DNA of 37,861 bases from Chloroflexota bacterium (GCA_029777225.1 JAKOSR010000197.1:1-37861), one strand, 5' to 3'. Shown: positions 1 through 8,594, counted from the first letter of the stretch. Translations and numbers: made by a program. Notes: generated from the sequence alone by a model not told the origin.

Positions 1-635
1 ATCCACATATGCAGCGGGAAAATCGCCATGGCAATGGCCAATCCGAAAACAATCAGCATCGACGCGCGCAGGATGAGTGGGCTTGCGCTCGGCGCGGTCT
101 CAATCCCGGAGAGCATCAAACCACTCAGCAAAATCATGTTCATGCCCAGCGTCTCAAAAATCAGGTAACGCAATAATCCCGGTCCAGCCCGCGCGCCTCG
201 GGGGGAAAGCAGTGGCACGCTCAAGAGCGCGATAATTTCGATGATGAGCGCCGCGTACAGGAAGGGCTCTACCGCCAGCACGGCAATCCAGAGGCTGGTG
301 AGGATGAGCGAGAGCGCGTTGAACCACATGCTGATTTTGAAACTGCGTGATGGCAGGTTCCACAGCGTATTCAAAACGAACAGCCACGCCACCAGGGTCA
401 GGTCTTCAGGCCCAACGGTAAGCTGCCGCCCAAGCACGCTTAGCGTTTCCGAAAAAACAAAGCGTCTCCCCGCGAACTGGATGACGAGGTCATCTGGCAT
501 GAAGAGGGCTAGCGCGGCCAGCAGCATGGATGCCACGCACACAATCGCCACGGAGGCCTTGGGTTTCCGCGCCAATGGCATTAGCGCCACGCCCACCGCC
601 AGCGGGAACAGGATGAACAGCACGGGCGTTATCAT
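1..635 (-). CDS. Proton-antiporter-like membrane subunit, HyfF/NuoM-like, partial
   Basis: This is an open frame missing from the ORF track because it has no stop inside the window. I translated it by hand from the ATG at 635 to base 1, about 211 residues. It overlaps the stop of the upstream HyfE-like gene by ATGA, which supports the start. The protein is a string of hydrophobic helices and reaches FPLHMWI at the window edge, the signature before transmembrane helix 8 of proton-pumping antiporter subunits (NuoL/M/N, MrpD, HyfB/D/F). A glutamate in ALIIEIIALL sits where the conserved helix-5 Glu is expected. The lysine normally seven residues before the His of PLH is an alanine here. Its place after HyfD-like and HyfE-like genes suggests HyfF of a hydrogenase-4 or complex I-related module. 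The exact complex is inferred. Confidence 0.8.
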   Translation of the reverse strand, partial: MITPVLFILFPLAVGVALMPLARKPKASVAIVCVASMLLAALALFMPDDLVIQFAGRRFVFSETLSVLGRQLTVGPEDLTLVAWLFVLNTLWNLPSRSFKISMWFNALSLILTSLWIAVLAVEPFLYAALIIEIIALLSVPLLSPRGARAGPGLLRYLIFETLGMNMILLSGLMLSGIETAPSASPLILRASMLIVFGLAIAMAIFPLHMW

Positions 636-1231
636 CTTGTCTCCGGTTCCTCGTCCTTGACGATGATATACGCGCCAACCAGCGCCAACCCCAGGTTGAC
701 AGCCGCAAAAAGCGCTTCAAGCACTGTGGAAAACTCCATCGAGCCATACAAGAGCTCAAAGCCGGAAAGAAAAGTCAGTAATCCAATAATCACATACAGG
801 GGTTCGGTAATCATCCCCAGCTGCAGCAGGCCTAGGATGACCAGGCCCAGGCTCGCGGTGAGCACCGGCAGGCTGGTCAGCGGGAAGACCTCCGTCCGTA
901 ATCCCGGTGTGAAGAGGGTGACCGCGATAATCATGAATATCCCGGCCAGACCTCTGAAAATCTCTCCCAGGCTGAACCGAAAAATGTACTGCAATGGCTG
1001 GAGCGTCCCCAGGGAGACCAGGGTCAGGTAAAGGACAAGCGTCACCATCAACCCCACCAGCAGCTTGATAATCCCCAGGCTGGGGTTTCGGAATGTGATG
1101 AGCAGCAGGAAGACCATCCCGTACTGCAGCGCGAGCGCGCCCATGTTCACCAGCCACTGCCTCCGCACGAGGTTGATGAGCGCCATGAGCAGGCACGTGT
1201 AGACAATCACCATTTGCAGGCTTGTGCTCAT
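632..1231 (-). CDS. HyfE-like membrane subunit (hydrogenase-4 / complex I-related)
   Basis: A 199-residue, almost wholly hydrophobic protein with about six predicted membrane helices and a short charged tail ending KDEEPETR. Length and position between two antiporter-like subunits match HyfE of hydrogenase-4, which has a NuoK-like part. The ORF track starts 20 residues earlier, but the ATG at 1231 overlaps the upstream stop as ATGA, and the extra residues would be hydrophilic and lie inside the neighbour, so I chose MSTSLQ. It overlaps the downstream gene by ATGA too, so the three subunits are probably translated together in a fixed ratio. It should sit in the cytoplasmic membrane as part of an ion-translocating arm. 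The family call rests on size, hydropathy and order more than on a catalytic motif. Confidence 0.7.
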   Translation of the reverse strand: MSTSLQMVIVYTCLLMALINLVRRQWLVNMGALALQYGMVFLLLITFRNPSLGIIKLLVGLMVTLVLYLTLVSLGTLQPLQYIFRFSLGEIFRGLAGIFMIIAVTLFTPGLRTEVFPLTSLPVLTASLGLVILGLLQLGMITEPLYVIIGLLTFLSGFELLYGSMEFSTVLEALFAAVNLGLALVGAYIIVKDEEPETR

Positions 1232-2841
1232 GGAACGGCCACCCGGGCCAGGAAGAGCATAATCATCGCGATGAGCAACACAACGGACCACAGCACCCCG
1301 CCGGCTCCCTCCAGGATGTTCGTCAGGTATCCCGCGCCCTTCTCCACTCGCTCAAATATCCACCCAAACGTGCTGAACAGCCAGCGCATGCTGAGCAGAC
1401 TGCTCATGCCGGTCAAAAACGCGCTCACCGCCCGATATCCGGGCATGGTCTCTGCCAGGCTCGCCAATGACCGCCGCGCGCCCAGCTTGAGGAACGCGAA
1501 CCCTCCCAACAAAACCACGGCCAGGCTAGCCACGCTGGCCCACCAACGCCCCAGGGTCAATATTCCCGGCCAGGCCATCAATCCCAAAACCACGATGGTC
1601 TGGCCCACCAGGATTAATCCCAGCGGATAGGTCACCCGCGCGTGCTTTTCCAACCCCGTGATGGTGCTGTTTCCTTCGTAAATGAAGCGGAGGTAGCCCA
1701 GCACCAGCATCGCGTGGGAAATAATCATGAAAAACCCTGCCGCCGATATCCCTTGACCAACCAGGCCGTCCCAACCGCCGGCCGCGGGCGTGAAAGGCAA
1801 CGCCACCAATCCCCACAAACCAAAGGCCATCAAAAAACGGATTCTGCGGATGGGCGGGTCAAACAGGAAAAGCAAGCCCCCTGAAAGTATCAGCGCCAAC
1901 CCCCAAACCCGGCTGGCCCCCGCCTGGTTGTTCAGCGCGCACTGCACCGCGAACGCGGAAAGCGCGGCAATCCAATACGGCCGCCCTTCGTACGCGTCTT
2001 TCCTCGTCAACCACATGCCGGAGGTGTACACGGCGGCAATAACGGCCAGCACCTGGATGATGGTAATCCAATATTGGCGCAACACCAGGAAGTCCGCCGG
2101 CAGCCACGCGATGAGCACCAGCGCCGAAGCCACCGGCGCGAACCGGAATACCAACCCGCTGCTCCGCCGCAATTCCGGTGTATCCAAAAACGGGAGGTGC
2201 AGGGGTAAAACACCCAAGCGCAAGCCGGCGGCCGCCAAAAAGTACAACCCCGCGTTGGCTGGGATTTCGTTCAGCAAAAATTGCGGCTTCACCTGCCACC
2301 CAATTACCGTGGCAGCCACCAGGGCGAAGGTGCTCGCCAGGCGCAAGCCATACACTGAGACGATGTGTGTATTATCCAAAGAGACGCTGCGGACGCGCAG
2401 CAGGTGGACTAACTCCACCAGGTCAACCAATCCCCAGGCCAGCGCCATCGTGAAGGGATTGCCAGCCAGGATGGCGGCAAGGTTGATGGCGGTAATGGCC
2501 AGGGTGCCCGCCCATCCCAACGGCGCTTCTGCCAGTTGGGCGCGGGTGGAATCAGTAAACAGCACCGCCATGCAGATGGTCAGCATGGCCACCGCGTAAG
2601 GCCAGTTGGAATAATCCAACACCAGCGCGGGGAAAGCGAAAAACAGGTTTTCTGGCTTCCACACCAACAACGGGACGTCTGTCGGCAGGTACAGCCGCAT
2701 GAAAAACAGGATGAGCCATGCCAGCAACGAACCAGCCAGCGCAGTGAACCACGCCCGGCCAACCTTCATTCTCGTGGCCTGGCTAAATGTGATTATGATT
2801 GCGGTAGCAATCAACACACCGAAAACGGCGAGTACTGCCAT
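1228..2841 (-). CDS. Proton-antiporter-like membrane subunit, HyfD/NuoM-like
   Basis: A 537-residue polytopic membrane protein with roughly 14 helices, the usual length for NuoM/HyfD-type subunits. LRLGVLPLHLPF near residue 210 matches the helix 7/8 signature of the family, and LVDLVELVHLL keeps acidic residues at the helix-5 position. Two features are unusual: the helix-7 lysine is an arginine, and the helix-8 segment lacks the LLK lysine seen in canonical subunits. The family is known to move protons through these lysines, so this copy may be a structural or altered channel subunit. It lies 20 bases downstream of the hydantoinase gene and overlaps the next gene by ATGA. No strong Shine-Dalgarno sequence precedes the ATG, so coupling to upstream translation is possible. 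Confidence 0.75.
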   Translation of the reverse strand: MAVLAVFGVLIATAIIITFSQATRMKVGRAWFTALAGSLLAWLILFFMRLYLPTDVPLLVWKPENLFFAFPALVLDYSNWPYAVAMLTICMAVLFTDSTRAQLAEAPLGWAGTLAITAINLAAILAGNPFTMALAWGLVDLVELVHLLRVRSVSLDNTHIVSVYGLRLASTFALVAATVIGWQVKPQFLLNEIPANAGLYFLAAAGLRLGVLPLHLPFLDTPELRRSSGLVFRFAPVASALVLIAWLPADFLVLRQYWITIIQVLAVIAAVYTSGMWLTRKDAYEGRPYWIAALSAFAVQCALNNQAGASRVWGLALILSGGLLFLFDPPIRRIRFLMAFGLWGLVALPFTPAAGGWDGLVGQGISAAGFFMIISHAMLVLGYLRFIYEGNSTITGLEKHARVTYPLGLILVGQTIVVLGLMAWPGILTLGRWWASVASLAVVLLGGFAFLKLGARRSLASLAETMPGYRAVSAFLTGMSSLLSMRWLFSTFGWIFERVEKGAGYLTNILEGAGGVLWSVVLLIAMIMLFLARVAVP

Positions 2842-2861
2842 GCTTTAGAACACCATCCTGG

Positions 2862-4277
2862 TTATAGTATCTCTCCGGTTTTGCGGTAAAGGAAGCGTCC
2901 CTGTCCGGCAGAACCGAACCACTCACCATTCCGCACGATTGTCTTGCCACGCAGGAGTACCTGCACGGGATAACCGCGCAATTTCCAGCCTTCATAAAGG
3001 TTGTAATCGGTGCGGTGCTGGGCTTGGGCTACGCCATAGGTCACTTCTCTTTTGGGGTCCCACAGCGCCAGATCTGCGTCAGACCCAACCTCGACGCATC
3101 CTTTTTGAGGATACAACCCAAAGATTTTGGCCGGATTGGTGGAAGTTAATTCCACGAATTGATTGGGTGTCATCATGCCGCCACTGACGGCGTGGTTCCA
3201 AAAAACCACCAACCGGTCACCCAAACCCGGCAGTCCGTTGGGAATCTTAGTAAAGTCGCCCATCCCCAGCTCCTTGCCAGGGATGCGCACGGGCTCGCCT
3301 TCGTAGAGAATGCTTTTTGTCCCATCATAGAAGAACGGGCAGTGATCTGTCGAAAGCACCTGGATGGTTCCATTTTCCAGTCCATTTAGCAATCCTTGCT
3401 GGTCCTGCGCCTTCCGCAATGGTGGCGAGCAAATCCATTTCGCCCCATCCGGCCGTTTCAGGTCATCCTCGGTGAAAAACAGGTATTGCGGGCAGGTTTC
3501 ACCCATCGCGGGCAGTCCTTTGGACCGCGCGTACGCCAACTGGTCAACTTCCTCCGCTACGTTCATGTGCACCAGGTATACCGGCGAATCAGCCTGAGCG
3601 CCAATCGCGAACGCCCGCAGGCTGGCTTCCACTTCGCCCCATGCCGGCCGGGTCCGCGCATGCCAGATGGGTTCCTTGTGCTCGGCCGAAAGCGCTTCGC
3701 TGACCAGTAAATCGATGATGTCGCCATTTTCCGCGTGCACCATCGTCAGCAACCCCGCTTTTCCGCCAATGCGCATCACCTTGAAAATATTGCCGTCATC
3801 CAACCGCAGCCGGCCGTTGTACGCGGTGAACACTTTCACGCTCGTGATGCCAAACCCCGGCAAGTCCTTCAACTGGCTTTCAACAGCATCGTCAAACCGC
3901 GTGATGTTCATGTGCGCGCTGTAATCAATGCTTGTCTTTGGGTCTGCCATGGCCCTGTGACGGACGATGTTATCCTCCAGGCTACCTTTTTCCAGCGAGA
4001 CAAAATCAATCATCGTGGTGGTGCCCCCAAACGCGGCCGCCTTGCCGCCGGTGTAGTGGTCATCACTCGAGACGGTGCTAAACATGGGCAGTTCGAGGTG
4101 CACGTGTGGGTCAACCCCACCGGGCAAAACCAGCAGATTTGTGGCGTCAATCACCTCGCAATCCTCGCTCGGCAAATCCACCCCAATCCACGCAATCTTT
4201 TCCCCATCAATCAGAATGTCGGCCTTGTACGTTTTCTGCGCGGTTACGATGGTGCCATTTTTAATGAGTCTTTTCAT
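2862..4277 (-). CDS. hyuA: Dihydropyrimidinase / hydantoinase
   Basis: Cyclic amidohydrolase of about 471 residues that hydrolyses a cyclic amide such as dihydropyrimidine, hydantoin or a ureido-hydantoin. Metal ligands are visible in order: His58 and His60 in GGVDPHVHLE, the likely carboxylated Lys148 in TSVKVF, His181 in HAENGD, His237 in YLVHMN and Asp311 in STDHCPF. These fit the two-metal hydantoinase centre of the amidohydrolase superfamily. The start at 4277 is preferred over 4289 because GAGAGG lies just before it. The gene sits 28 bases after an unknown ORF and in the same leftward run as carbamate kinase and an 8-oxoguanine deaminase, which suggests a catabolic role for a purine- or pyrimidine-derived ring. 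The natural substrate cannot be read from the sequence. Confidence 0.9.
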   Translation of the reverse strand: MKRLIKNGTIVTAQKTYKADILIDGEKIAWIGVDLPSEDCEVIDATNLLVLPGGVDPHVHLELPMFSTVSSDDHYTGGKAAAFGGTTTMIDFVSLEKGSLEDNIVRHRAMADPKTSIDYSAHMNITRFDDAVESQLKDLPGFGITSVKVFTAYNGRLRLDDGNIFKVMRIGGKAGLLTMVHAENGDIIDLLVSEALSAEHKEPIWHARTRPAWGEVEASLRAFAIGAQADSPVYLVHMNVAEEVDQLAYARSKGLPAMGETCPQYLFFTEDDLKRPDGAKWICSPPLRKAQDQQGLLNGLENGTIQVLSTDHCPFFYDGTKSILYEGEPVRIPGKELGMGDFTKIPNGLPGLGDRLVVFWNHAVSGGMMTPNQFVELTSTNPAKIFGLYPQKGCVEVGSDADLALWDPKREVTYGVAQAQHRTDYNLYEGWKLRGYPVQVLLRGKTIVRNGEWFGSAGQGRFLYRKTGEIL

Positions 4278-4305
4278 GTTTCCTCTCACGCAGTCAATAA
4301 CCCAA

Positions 4306-4866
4306 TTATCCCTGCCGCTTTAGGCCGCTCAACAGGGCCAGGATGGCGGGGTCGAGCGCCGCTTGGGGCAGTTCTGTCGCCCGGTACTCGTTGGCCAGCA
4401 GCGCCCTTTCGCGCAACGCGTGCCAGAGTACGTCCCTCTCCTCGTCATGCACAGGCAGGTCTGCCAGTTCCTCCGCCGAACACAATCGGCCGGCCGTCGT
4501 GTAAAAGAACAACACCCTGCGCCAATTCCCGGCCGGGATAGGGTGGTCCAGTTCAATCAATGGTCCGAGCACGATTTTGAAATACTCTTCCGACGCGCGT
4601 GGATGGTCAGGCTGGTCCTGTAACAGCTCCGCGCGGGTTCTCAATTCGTGCCCAAGCACCGGCGCGATGTACCTGATTTGCCAGCGTTGGTCCACCGGGT
4701 AGGCCCCGCCCTGGTAAAAAGCAATGTAATCCACGGAAATAACCTTGGGCGAGCTTTTCAGCGGCACCCGGTACCAACCCAGCAGCCGGGCGATATCCAG
4801 GTCGCGCTGGTTGGGCACCAGCGCGACCAAAACAAGATCACTTTCAGGAATTTCCTGGAGATTCAA
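4306..4866 (-). CDS. Conserved hypothetical protein, 186 aa, in the catabolic operon
   Basis: I do not recognise a family. The 186-residue protein is soluble, has no signal peptide or membrane segment, and has a compact N-terminal part (VLVALVPNQRDLDIARLLGWYRVPL) followed by KVISVDYIAFYQGGAYP, which looks like an alternating strand/helix fold. The rest is rich in acidic residues and tryptophan. The start is TTG at 4866, preceded by AAGAGGA that overlaps the TAA stop of the PLP enzyme gene, so it is very probably translated by coupling. It ends 28 bases before the hydantoinase. Strict operon placement between two enzymes hints at a role tied to them, but no function should be assigned. Confidence 0.75.
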   Translation of the reverse strand: MNLQEIPESDLVLVALVPNQRDLDIARLLGWYRVPLKSSPKVISVDYIAFYQGGAYPVDQRWQIRYIAPVLGHELRTRAELLQDQPDHPRASEEYFKIVLGPLIELDHPIPAGNWRRVLFFYTTAGRLCSAEELADLPVHDEERDVLWHALRERALLANEYRATELPQAALDPAILALLSGLKRQG

Positions 4867-4874
4867 ATGTCCTC

Positions 4875-6344
4875 TTACACGCTCACGCCGGATTTCTGGT
4901 TAAACTCTTCGATTAACGCGTCAATTTGCGGGGCTTGCTCCTGCACCTCGGTCCAGTAATCCGGGTCATCCCACTGGGCCAGGATTTCTTCGTAAGTTTT
5001 GCCCTGCTGTTCAACCCAGGTGTAATACTTCAGGTTGTGGATGCGCTTGCGTCCCCAATGGGTCAGCTCTTCCATATTGTCGATGCCCTGTCCCTTCAGG
5101 TAGCGGGCGTCATCTGCAACGGCGTTTTCGCGGGTGTACGCGCCGAATTCCTCGTGCATTTCAAGCAGCCGGCTCTGGTAAAGCTCCATGGAGTCCGTCA
5201 ATACCGTGAGCACCACGTCGTCTTCGGTCAGCTCGTTGTACTTGGCAAACTTGATGGCCGAGAGCACGTTGGAGATGCCGGAGAAGCCGAGTAAATCCAG
5301 CTGGCTCACCAGGTTTTCATCAACACCCGAATCAATCAGGTATTGCTTGCCGGTTGGCTCATTGAACAGCCGGGATAGGTTCACCACGGCGTTGTCATCA
5401 ATCGCGGTGACAAAGTCCGTGTTGCGTGAGTTGTGAATCCACGGCACGTGCTTGTCGCCAATGCCTTCAATCCGGTGCGACCCAAAGCCGTTGTTTAGCA
5501 AAGTCGGGCACTGCAGCGCTTCGCTGGCCACCACTTTGCTGCCGGGGTACAGTTGCTTGAGCTTGTCACCGGTGGCAATCGTTCCGGCCGAGCCGGTGGC
5601 GGAAACGAATCCCGCATACCGCATCCCCGGGGTCAGGGTTTGCTTGAGTAGCTCTCCCATGGCGCCGCCAGTGATGGTGTAATGCCACAGGTAGTTGCCC
5701 AGCTCATCGAATTGGTTAAAAATCATCAGGTCCTGCCCGCTACGGCGCAGTTCCCAGCACTTGTCAAAAATTTCCTTCACGTTCGATTCCGACCCCGGGG
5801 TGGCAATCACCTCGCTGGCAATCATTTTCAGCCACTCAAAACGTTCACGGCTCATCCCCTCGGGCAGAATAGCGATGGAGTCGCACGCCAGCAGCGCCGA
5901 ATCATACGCGCCCCCACGACAATAATTGCCCGTGGAGGGCCACACCGCTTTTTGATGCGTGGGGTCAAACTGGCCGGTGACCAGCCGTGGAACCAGGCAA
6001 CCAAACGCCGCGCCAACCTTGTGCGCACCGGTCGGGAACCACTTTCCCACCAGCGCCAAAATGCGCGCTTTCGTCCCGGTCAGGCTGGAGGGGAATTCGA
6101 GGTAGTTCAAGCCACCATACAGGCCGCCAAAGCTCTTGGGTTCATTATGCCAGGTGATGCGGAATAGGTTGAGTGGATGCAAATCCCAAAGCCCAATCCC
6201 CTGCAGTTTTTCCTTGATATTGTCTGGAATCAGGCTGGGGTCCTGTTGCTGCGCCAGGGTGGGGATGATGATGTGCCTGTCGCGAACACGCTCAAGCGTT
6301 CGTTCAAGCCGGTCATTCATGAGGGTGAGGTCTATTTTTGTCAT
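4875..6344 (-). CDS. Fold-type II PLP-dependent enzyme (cysteine synthase/ammonia-lyase-like)
   Basis: A 489-residue pyridoxal phosphate enzyme of the tryptophan synthase beta superfamily. The likely Schiff-base lysine is Lys109 in PTGAHKVGAA, followed by PSTGNYCRGG (the substrate-carboxylate loop) and a glycine-rich SATGSAGTIATGD segment for the cofactor phosphate. It is longer than cysteine synthase (about 310) or diaminopropionate ammonia-lyase YgeX (about 400) and carries an extra C-terminal domain of about 100 residues rich in Trp, Tyr and Glu. Enzymes of this fold do beta-elimination or beta-replacement on amino acids. With hydantoinase and carbamate kinase in the same run, an ammonia-lyase acting on an amino acid released from a ring compound is plausible but unproven. 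AAAGGA precedes the ATG by six bases. Confidence 0.8.
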   Translation of the reverse strand: MTKIDLTLMNDRLERTLERVRDRHIIIPTLAQQQDPSLIPDNIKEKLQGIGLWDLHPLNLFRITWHNEPKSFGGLYGGLNYLEFPSSLTGTKARILALVGKWFPTGAHKVGAAFGCLVPRLVTGQFDPTHQKAVWPSTGNYCRGGAYDSALLACDSIAILPEGMSRERFEWLKMIASEVIATPGSESNVKEIFDKCWELRRSGQDLMIFNQFDELGNYLWHYTITGGAMGELLKQTLTPGMRYAGFVSATGSAGTIATGDKLKQLYPGSKVVASEALQCPTLLNNGFGSHRIEGIGDKHVPWIHNSRNTDFVTAIDDNAVVNLSRLFNEPTGKQYLIDSGVDENLVSQLDLLGFSGISNVLSAIKFAKYNELTEDDVVLTVLTDSMELYQSRLLEMHEEFGAYTRENAVADDARYLKGQGIDNMEELTHWGRKRIHNLKYYTWVEQQGKTYEEILAQWDDPDYWTEVQEQAPQIDALIEEFNQKSGVSV

Positions 6345-6359
6345 AATTTTCCTTTGGGT

Positions 6360-7340
6360 TCACTTTTCTTTGATCGGATTAGGTTGGTTCAGCCGGGTGG
6401 GGTCCAGTTCGTCGCTGGGTCCTTCCGACACAATATACAAGGGACGTCCTTTGGCTTCGTCGTAAATGCGGCCGATATATTCCCCCAGGATTCCCATGCC
6501 ACACAGAATTAATCCCGAAAGGAAGATAACGGTCAGCCACACGGCCAAAATCCAGGTGAGGTCAAAATGCGCGACCAATGCCAGCAACAGGAAAACCGCC
6601 AGCAAGGCGACGCTCAGACCCATCAGCGCCGCGCCGATGCTGAAAATCACCTGCAGCGGCCAGGCTGAAAAACCAGTTACTGCGTTCATGGCCAGTTTCA
6701 ACATTTTCTTGAAAGGATAATGGGTGGTGCCGGCGTGCCTGGCCGCGCGTTTATATTCCACCCCGATTTGCTTAAATCCAACCCAGGAGCCCATTCCCCG
6801 CAAAAACCGGTTGCGTTCCCGCATTCGATCAAGCACATTCAGTGCCTGCCGGTCGATGAGCCTGAAATCCCCGGTATCCAGTGGGATTTTGACATCCGTG
6901 ATTTTGTCAATCATCCGGTAAAACATGGATGCCGTGGTTTTCTTGAACCAGCTTTCGCCTTCCCGTTCGGTGCGGATGGCATACACGATTTGGTAGCCTT
7001 CGCGCCATTTCTTAATCATCTCCAGGATGACTTCCGGCGGGTCCTGAAGGTCCGCGTCAATGATAACAACCGCGTCCCCGCGGCTGTAATCCATCCCCGC
7101 CGTGACCGCGATTTGGTGCCCAAAATTGCGCGAGAAGATTACCGGGCGCACCCGGCCGTCCTGCGCTCCCAGCTTGCGAATCACCTCCGTGGACCCATCT
7201 GCACTACCGTCATCCACGAGGATTAACTCCCATAGCTCCCCGCTCTGGTCCATCACTTCGCGCAGCCGCGCGTAAAGCAGGGGCAGGTTTTCCAGCTCGT
7301 TGTAAATAGGCGCGATGATGCTGAAAACCGGTTTATCCAT
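6360..7340 (-). CDS. Family 2 glycosyltransferase, GtrB/DPM1-like
   Basis: A 326-residue GT-A fold glycosyltransferase. The N-terminal catalytic domain has FSIIAPIYNE, LVDDGSADGS and DADLQDPPE, which are the nucleotide-sugar and DXD-type metal-binding motifs of dolichol/undecaprenyl-phosphate sugar transferases. Two strong membrane helices follow at about residues 230-290, as in GtrB/ArnC-like proteins that load a sugar onto undecaprenyl phosphate at the inner face of the membrane. The ATG lies inside the end of the threonine synthase-like gene (8-base overlap), so translation is coupled. The function does not match the catabolic genes on either side. It may simply have been inserted into the operon, or it may serve envelope glycan synthesis with the GT cluster at the right end. 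Confidence 0.88.
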   Translation of the reverse strand: MDKPVFSIIAPIYNELENLPLLYARLREVMDQSGELWELILVDDGSADGSTEVIRKLGAQDGRVRPVIFSRNFGHQIAVTAGMDYSRGDAVVIIDADLQDPPEVILEMIKKWREGYQIVYAIRTEREGESWFKKTTASMFYRMIDKITDVKIPLDTGDFRLIDRQALNVLDRMRERNRFLRGMGSWVGFKQIGVEYKRAARHAGTTHYPFKKMLKLAMNAVTGFSAWPLQVIFSIGAALMGLSVALLAVFLLLALVAHFDLTWILAVWLTVIFLSGLILCGMGILGEYIGRIYDEAKGRPLYIVSEGPSDELDPTRLNQPNPIKEK

Positions 7341-8577
7341 GCAGCAATCCTTTCAAGGCTGCCAGGGTGGGCTCAATCACCGGGGCTGGGTTCACGGCCA
7401 TGGTGGCCGCGCGCACGTCCTTCAGCCCGCTGCCAGTGCACAGCACCAACGCCGGCGCGGCAGGGTCAAGTAATCCCTCCCGCAAGGACTTTAACAGCCC
7501 GGCATAAGCGGTGGCCGCGGCCGGCTCTACGAACAGCCCGGCCTTCCCCAGCGCGGGGATGGCCTTGAGGATTTCCTCATCTGGCACGGTCACATACCAG
7601 CCACCAGTCTCCCGCACTGCTTTCAGCGCCCGCAGGCCATCGCGTGGCAGGTCCACCGAGATGCTGTCCGCCAGCGTGGTCGCGCTGATGGGCATGATGG
7701 TGTCCGACCTGCTGAAAAACGCATTGGCAATCGCCGCGGAGCCATCCGCCTGCACCCCCACCAGGCGTGGCAGCCGGTCAATCCAACCGAGGTGCAGCAG
7801 GTCCTTGAACCCTTTGGCCAGCCCCGATAGGATGTTCCCATCGCCCACAGGGATGAACACTGTCAACGGCTCGGACCTTTCCGGCATGTGCCGCAGCACC
7901 TGCTCCCAAATCTCGTAGGCGGCGGTCTTTTTTCCTTCAACCGTAAAGGGGTTGTACCCTGTGTTGCGGTTGTACCAGCCAAACTCATGGCTGGCTTCAA
8001 TGCTCAGGTCAAATGCCTGGTCATACGTGCCCTCCACAAGGATAACCTGGGCGCCAAAGGTGAGCAGTTGGGCAATCTTGGCCGGGGGCGCGCTGCGCGG
8101 TGCCAAAATAATGGCCTTGCGCGCAACACTGGCCGACATGCACGCCATCGCTGCCCCGGCATTCCCCGTGGACGCGGCGACGATGGTTTTTACGTCCGTC
8201 TCAATCGCCCTGGCAATCACAACCGCGCTGGCCCGGTCCTTGAACGACGCGCTGGGGTTGCGGCTTTCATCCTTGATCCAAAGCTCCCGCATGCCCAGCG
8301 TCTTTTCCAGTAGGGGTGGCCGGTAAACCGGCGTCATCCCCACCGCGTGCAGCGGTGTGGGCTGAAAACCCGGGTCCGAAACCGGCAGCAGCGCCGTATA
8401 GCGCCAGATGGACATCTCCCGGCTGTCAAGGATGCCTTCCTTGGAGACCAGGCCGGGATTAAATTCGTAATCCAGGCGTGTGTCCAGGTTACCGCCGCAA
8501 TCCGGGCAGACATACGTCACCTCATCGGGTGAAAGTGTTTTCCCACAACATGAGCACTCAAAATGATGTATGGCCAT
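7333..8577 (-). CDS. thrC: Threonine synthase-like PLP enzyme with N-terminal zinc ribbon
   Basis: A 414-residue fold-type II PLP enzyme. The first 30 residues form a zinc ribbon (CSCCGK and CPDCGG), common in archaeal-type and class I threonine synthases. The Schiff-base lysine is in NPSASFKDRA, the substrate loop is ASTGNAGAA, and VFIPVGDGN supplies the phosphate cup. The expected reaction is O-phosphohomoserine to threonine. The neighbours are not threonine pathway genes, so a lyase acting on another phosphorylated or hydroxylated amino acid remains possible. The ATG at 8577 has AGGGAGG four bases upstream; a TTG directly before it is also possible. A perfect hairpin lies in the gap from carbamate kinase. 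Confidence 0.8.
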   Translation of the reverse strand: MAIHHFECSCCGKTLSPDEVTYVCPDCGGNLDTRLDYEFNPGLVSKEGILDSREMSIWRYTALLPVSDPGFQPTPLHAVGMTPVYRPPLLEKTLGMRELWIKDESRNPSASFKDRASAVVIARAIETDVKTIVAASTGNAGAAMACMSASVARKAIILAPRSAPPAKIAQLLTFGAQVILVEGTYDQAFDLSIEASHEFGWYNRNTGYNPFTVEGKKTAAYEIWEQVLRHMPERSEPLTVFIPVGDGNILSGLAKGFKDLLHLGWIDRLPRLVGVQADGSAAIANAFFSRSDTIMPISATTLADSISVDLPRDGLRALKAVRETGGWYVTVPDEEILKAIPALGKAGLFVEPAAATAYAGLLKSLREGLLDPAAPALVLCTGSGLKDVRAATMAVNPAPVIEPTLAALKGLLHG

Positions 8578-8594
8578 CAAGCCTCCCTATGCGA

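Noticed and set aside
490-759. 89-residue reverse ORF and other short ORFs at 1-1200
   Set aside because: They overlap the hand-translated HyfF-like frame and the HyfE-like gene in other frames, and have shadow-type composition.
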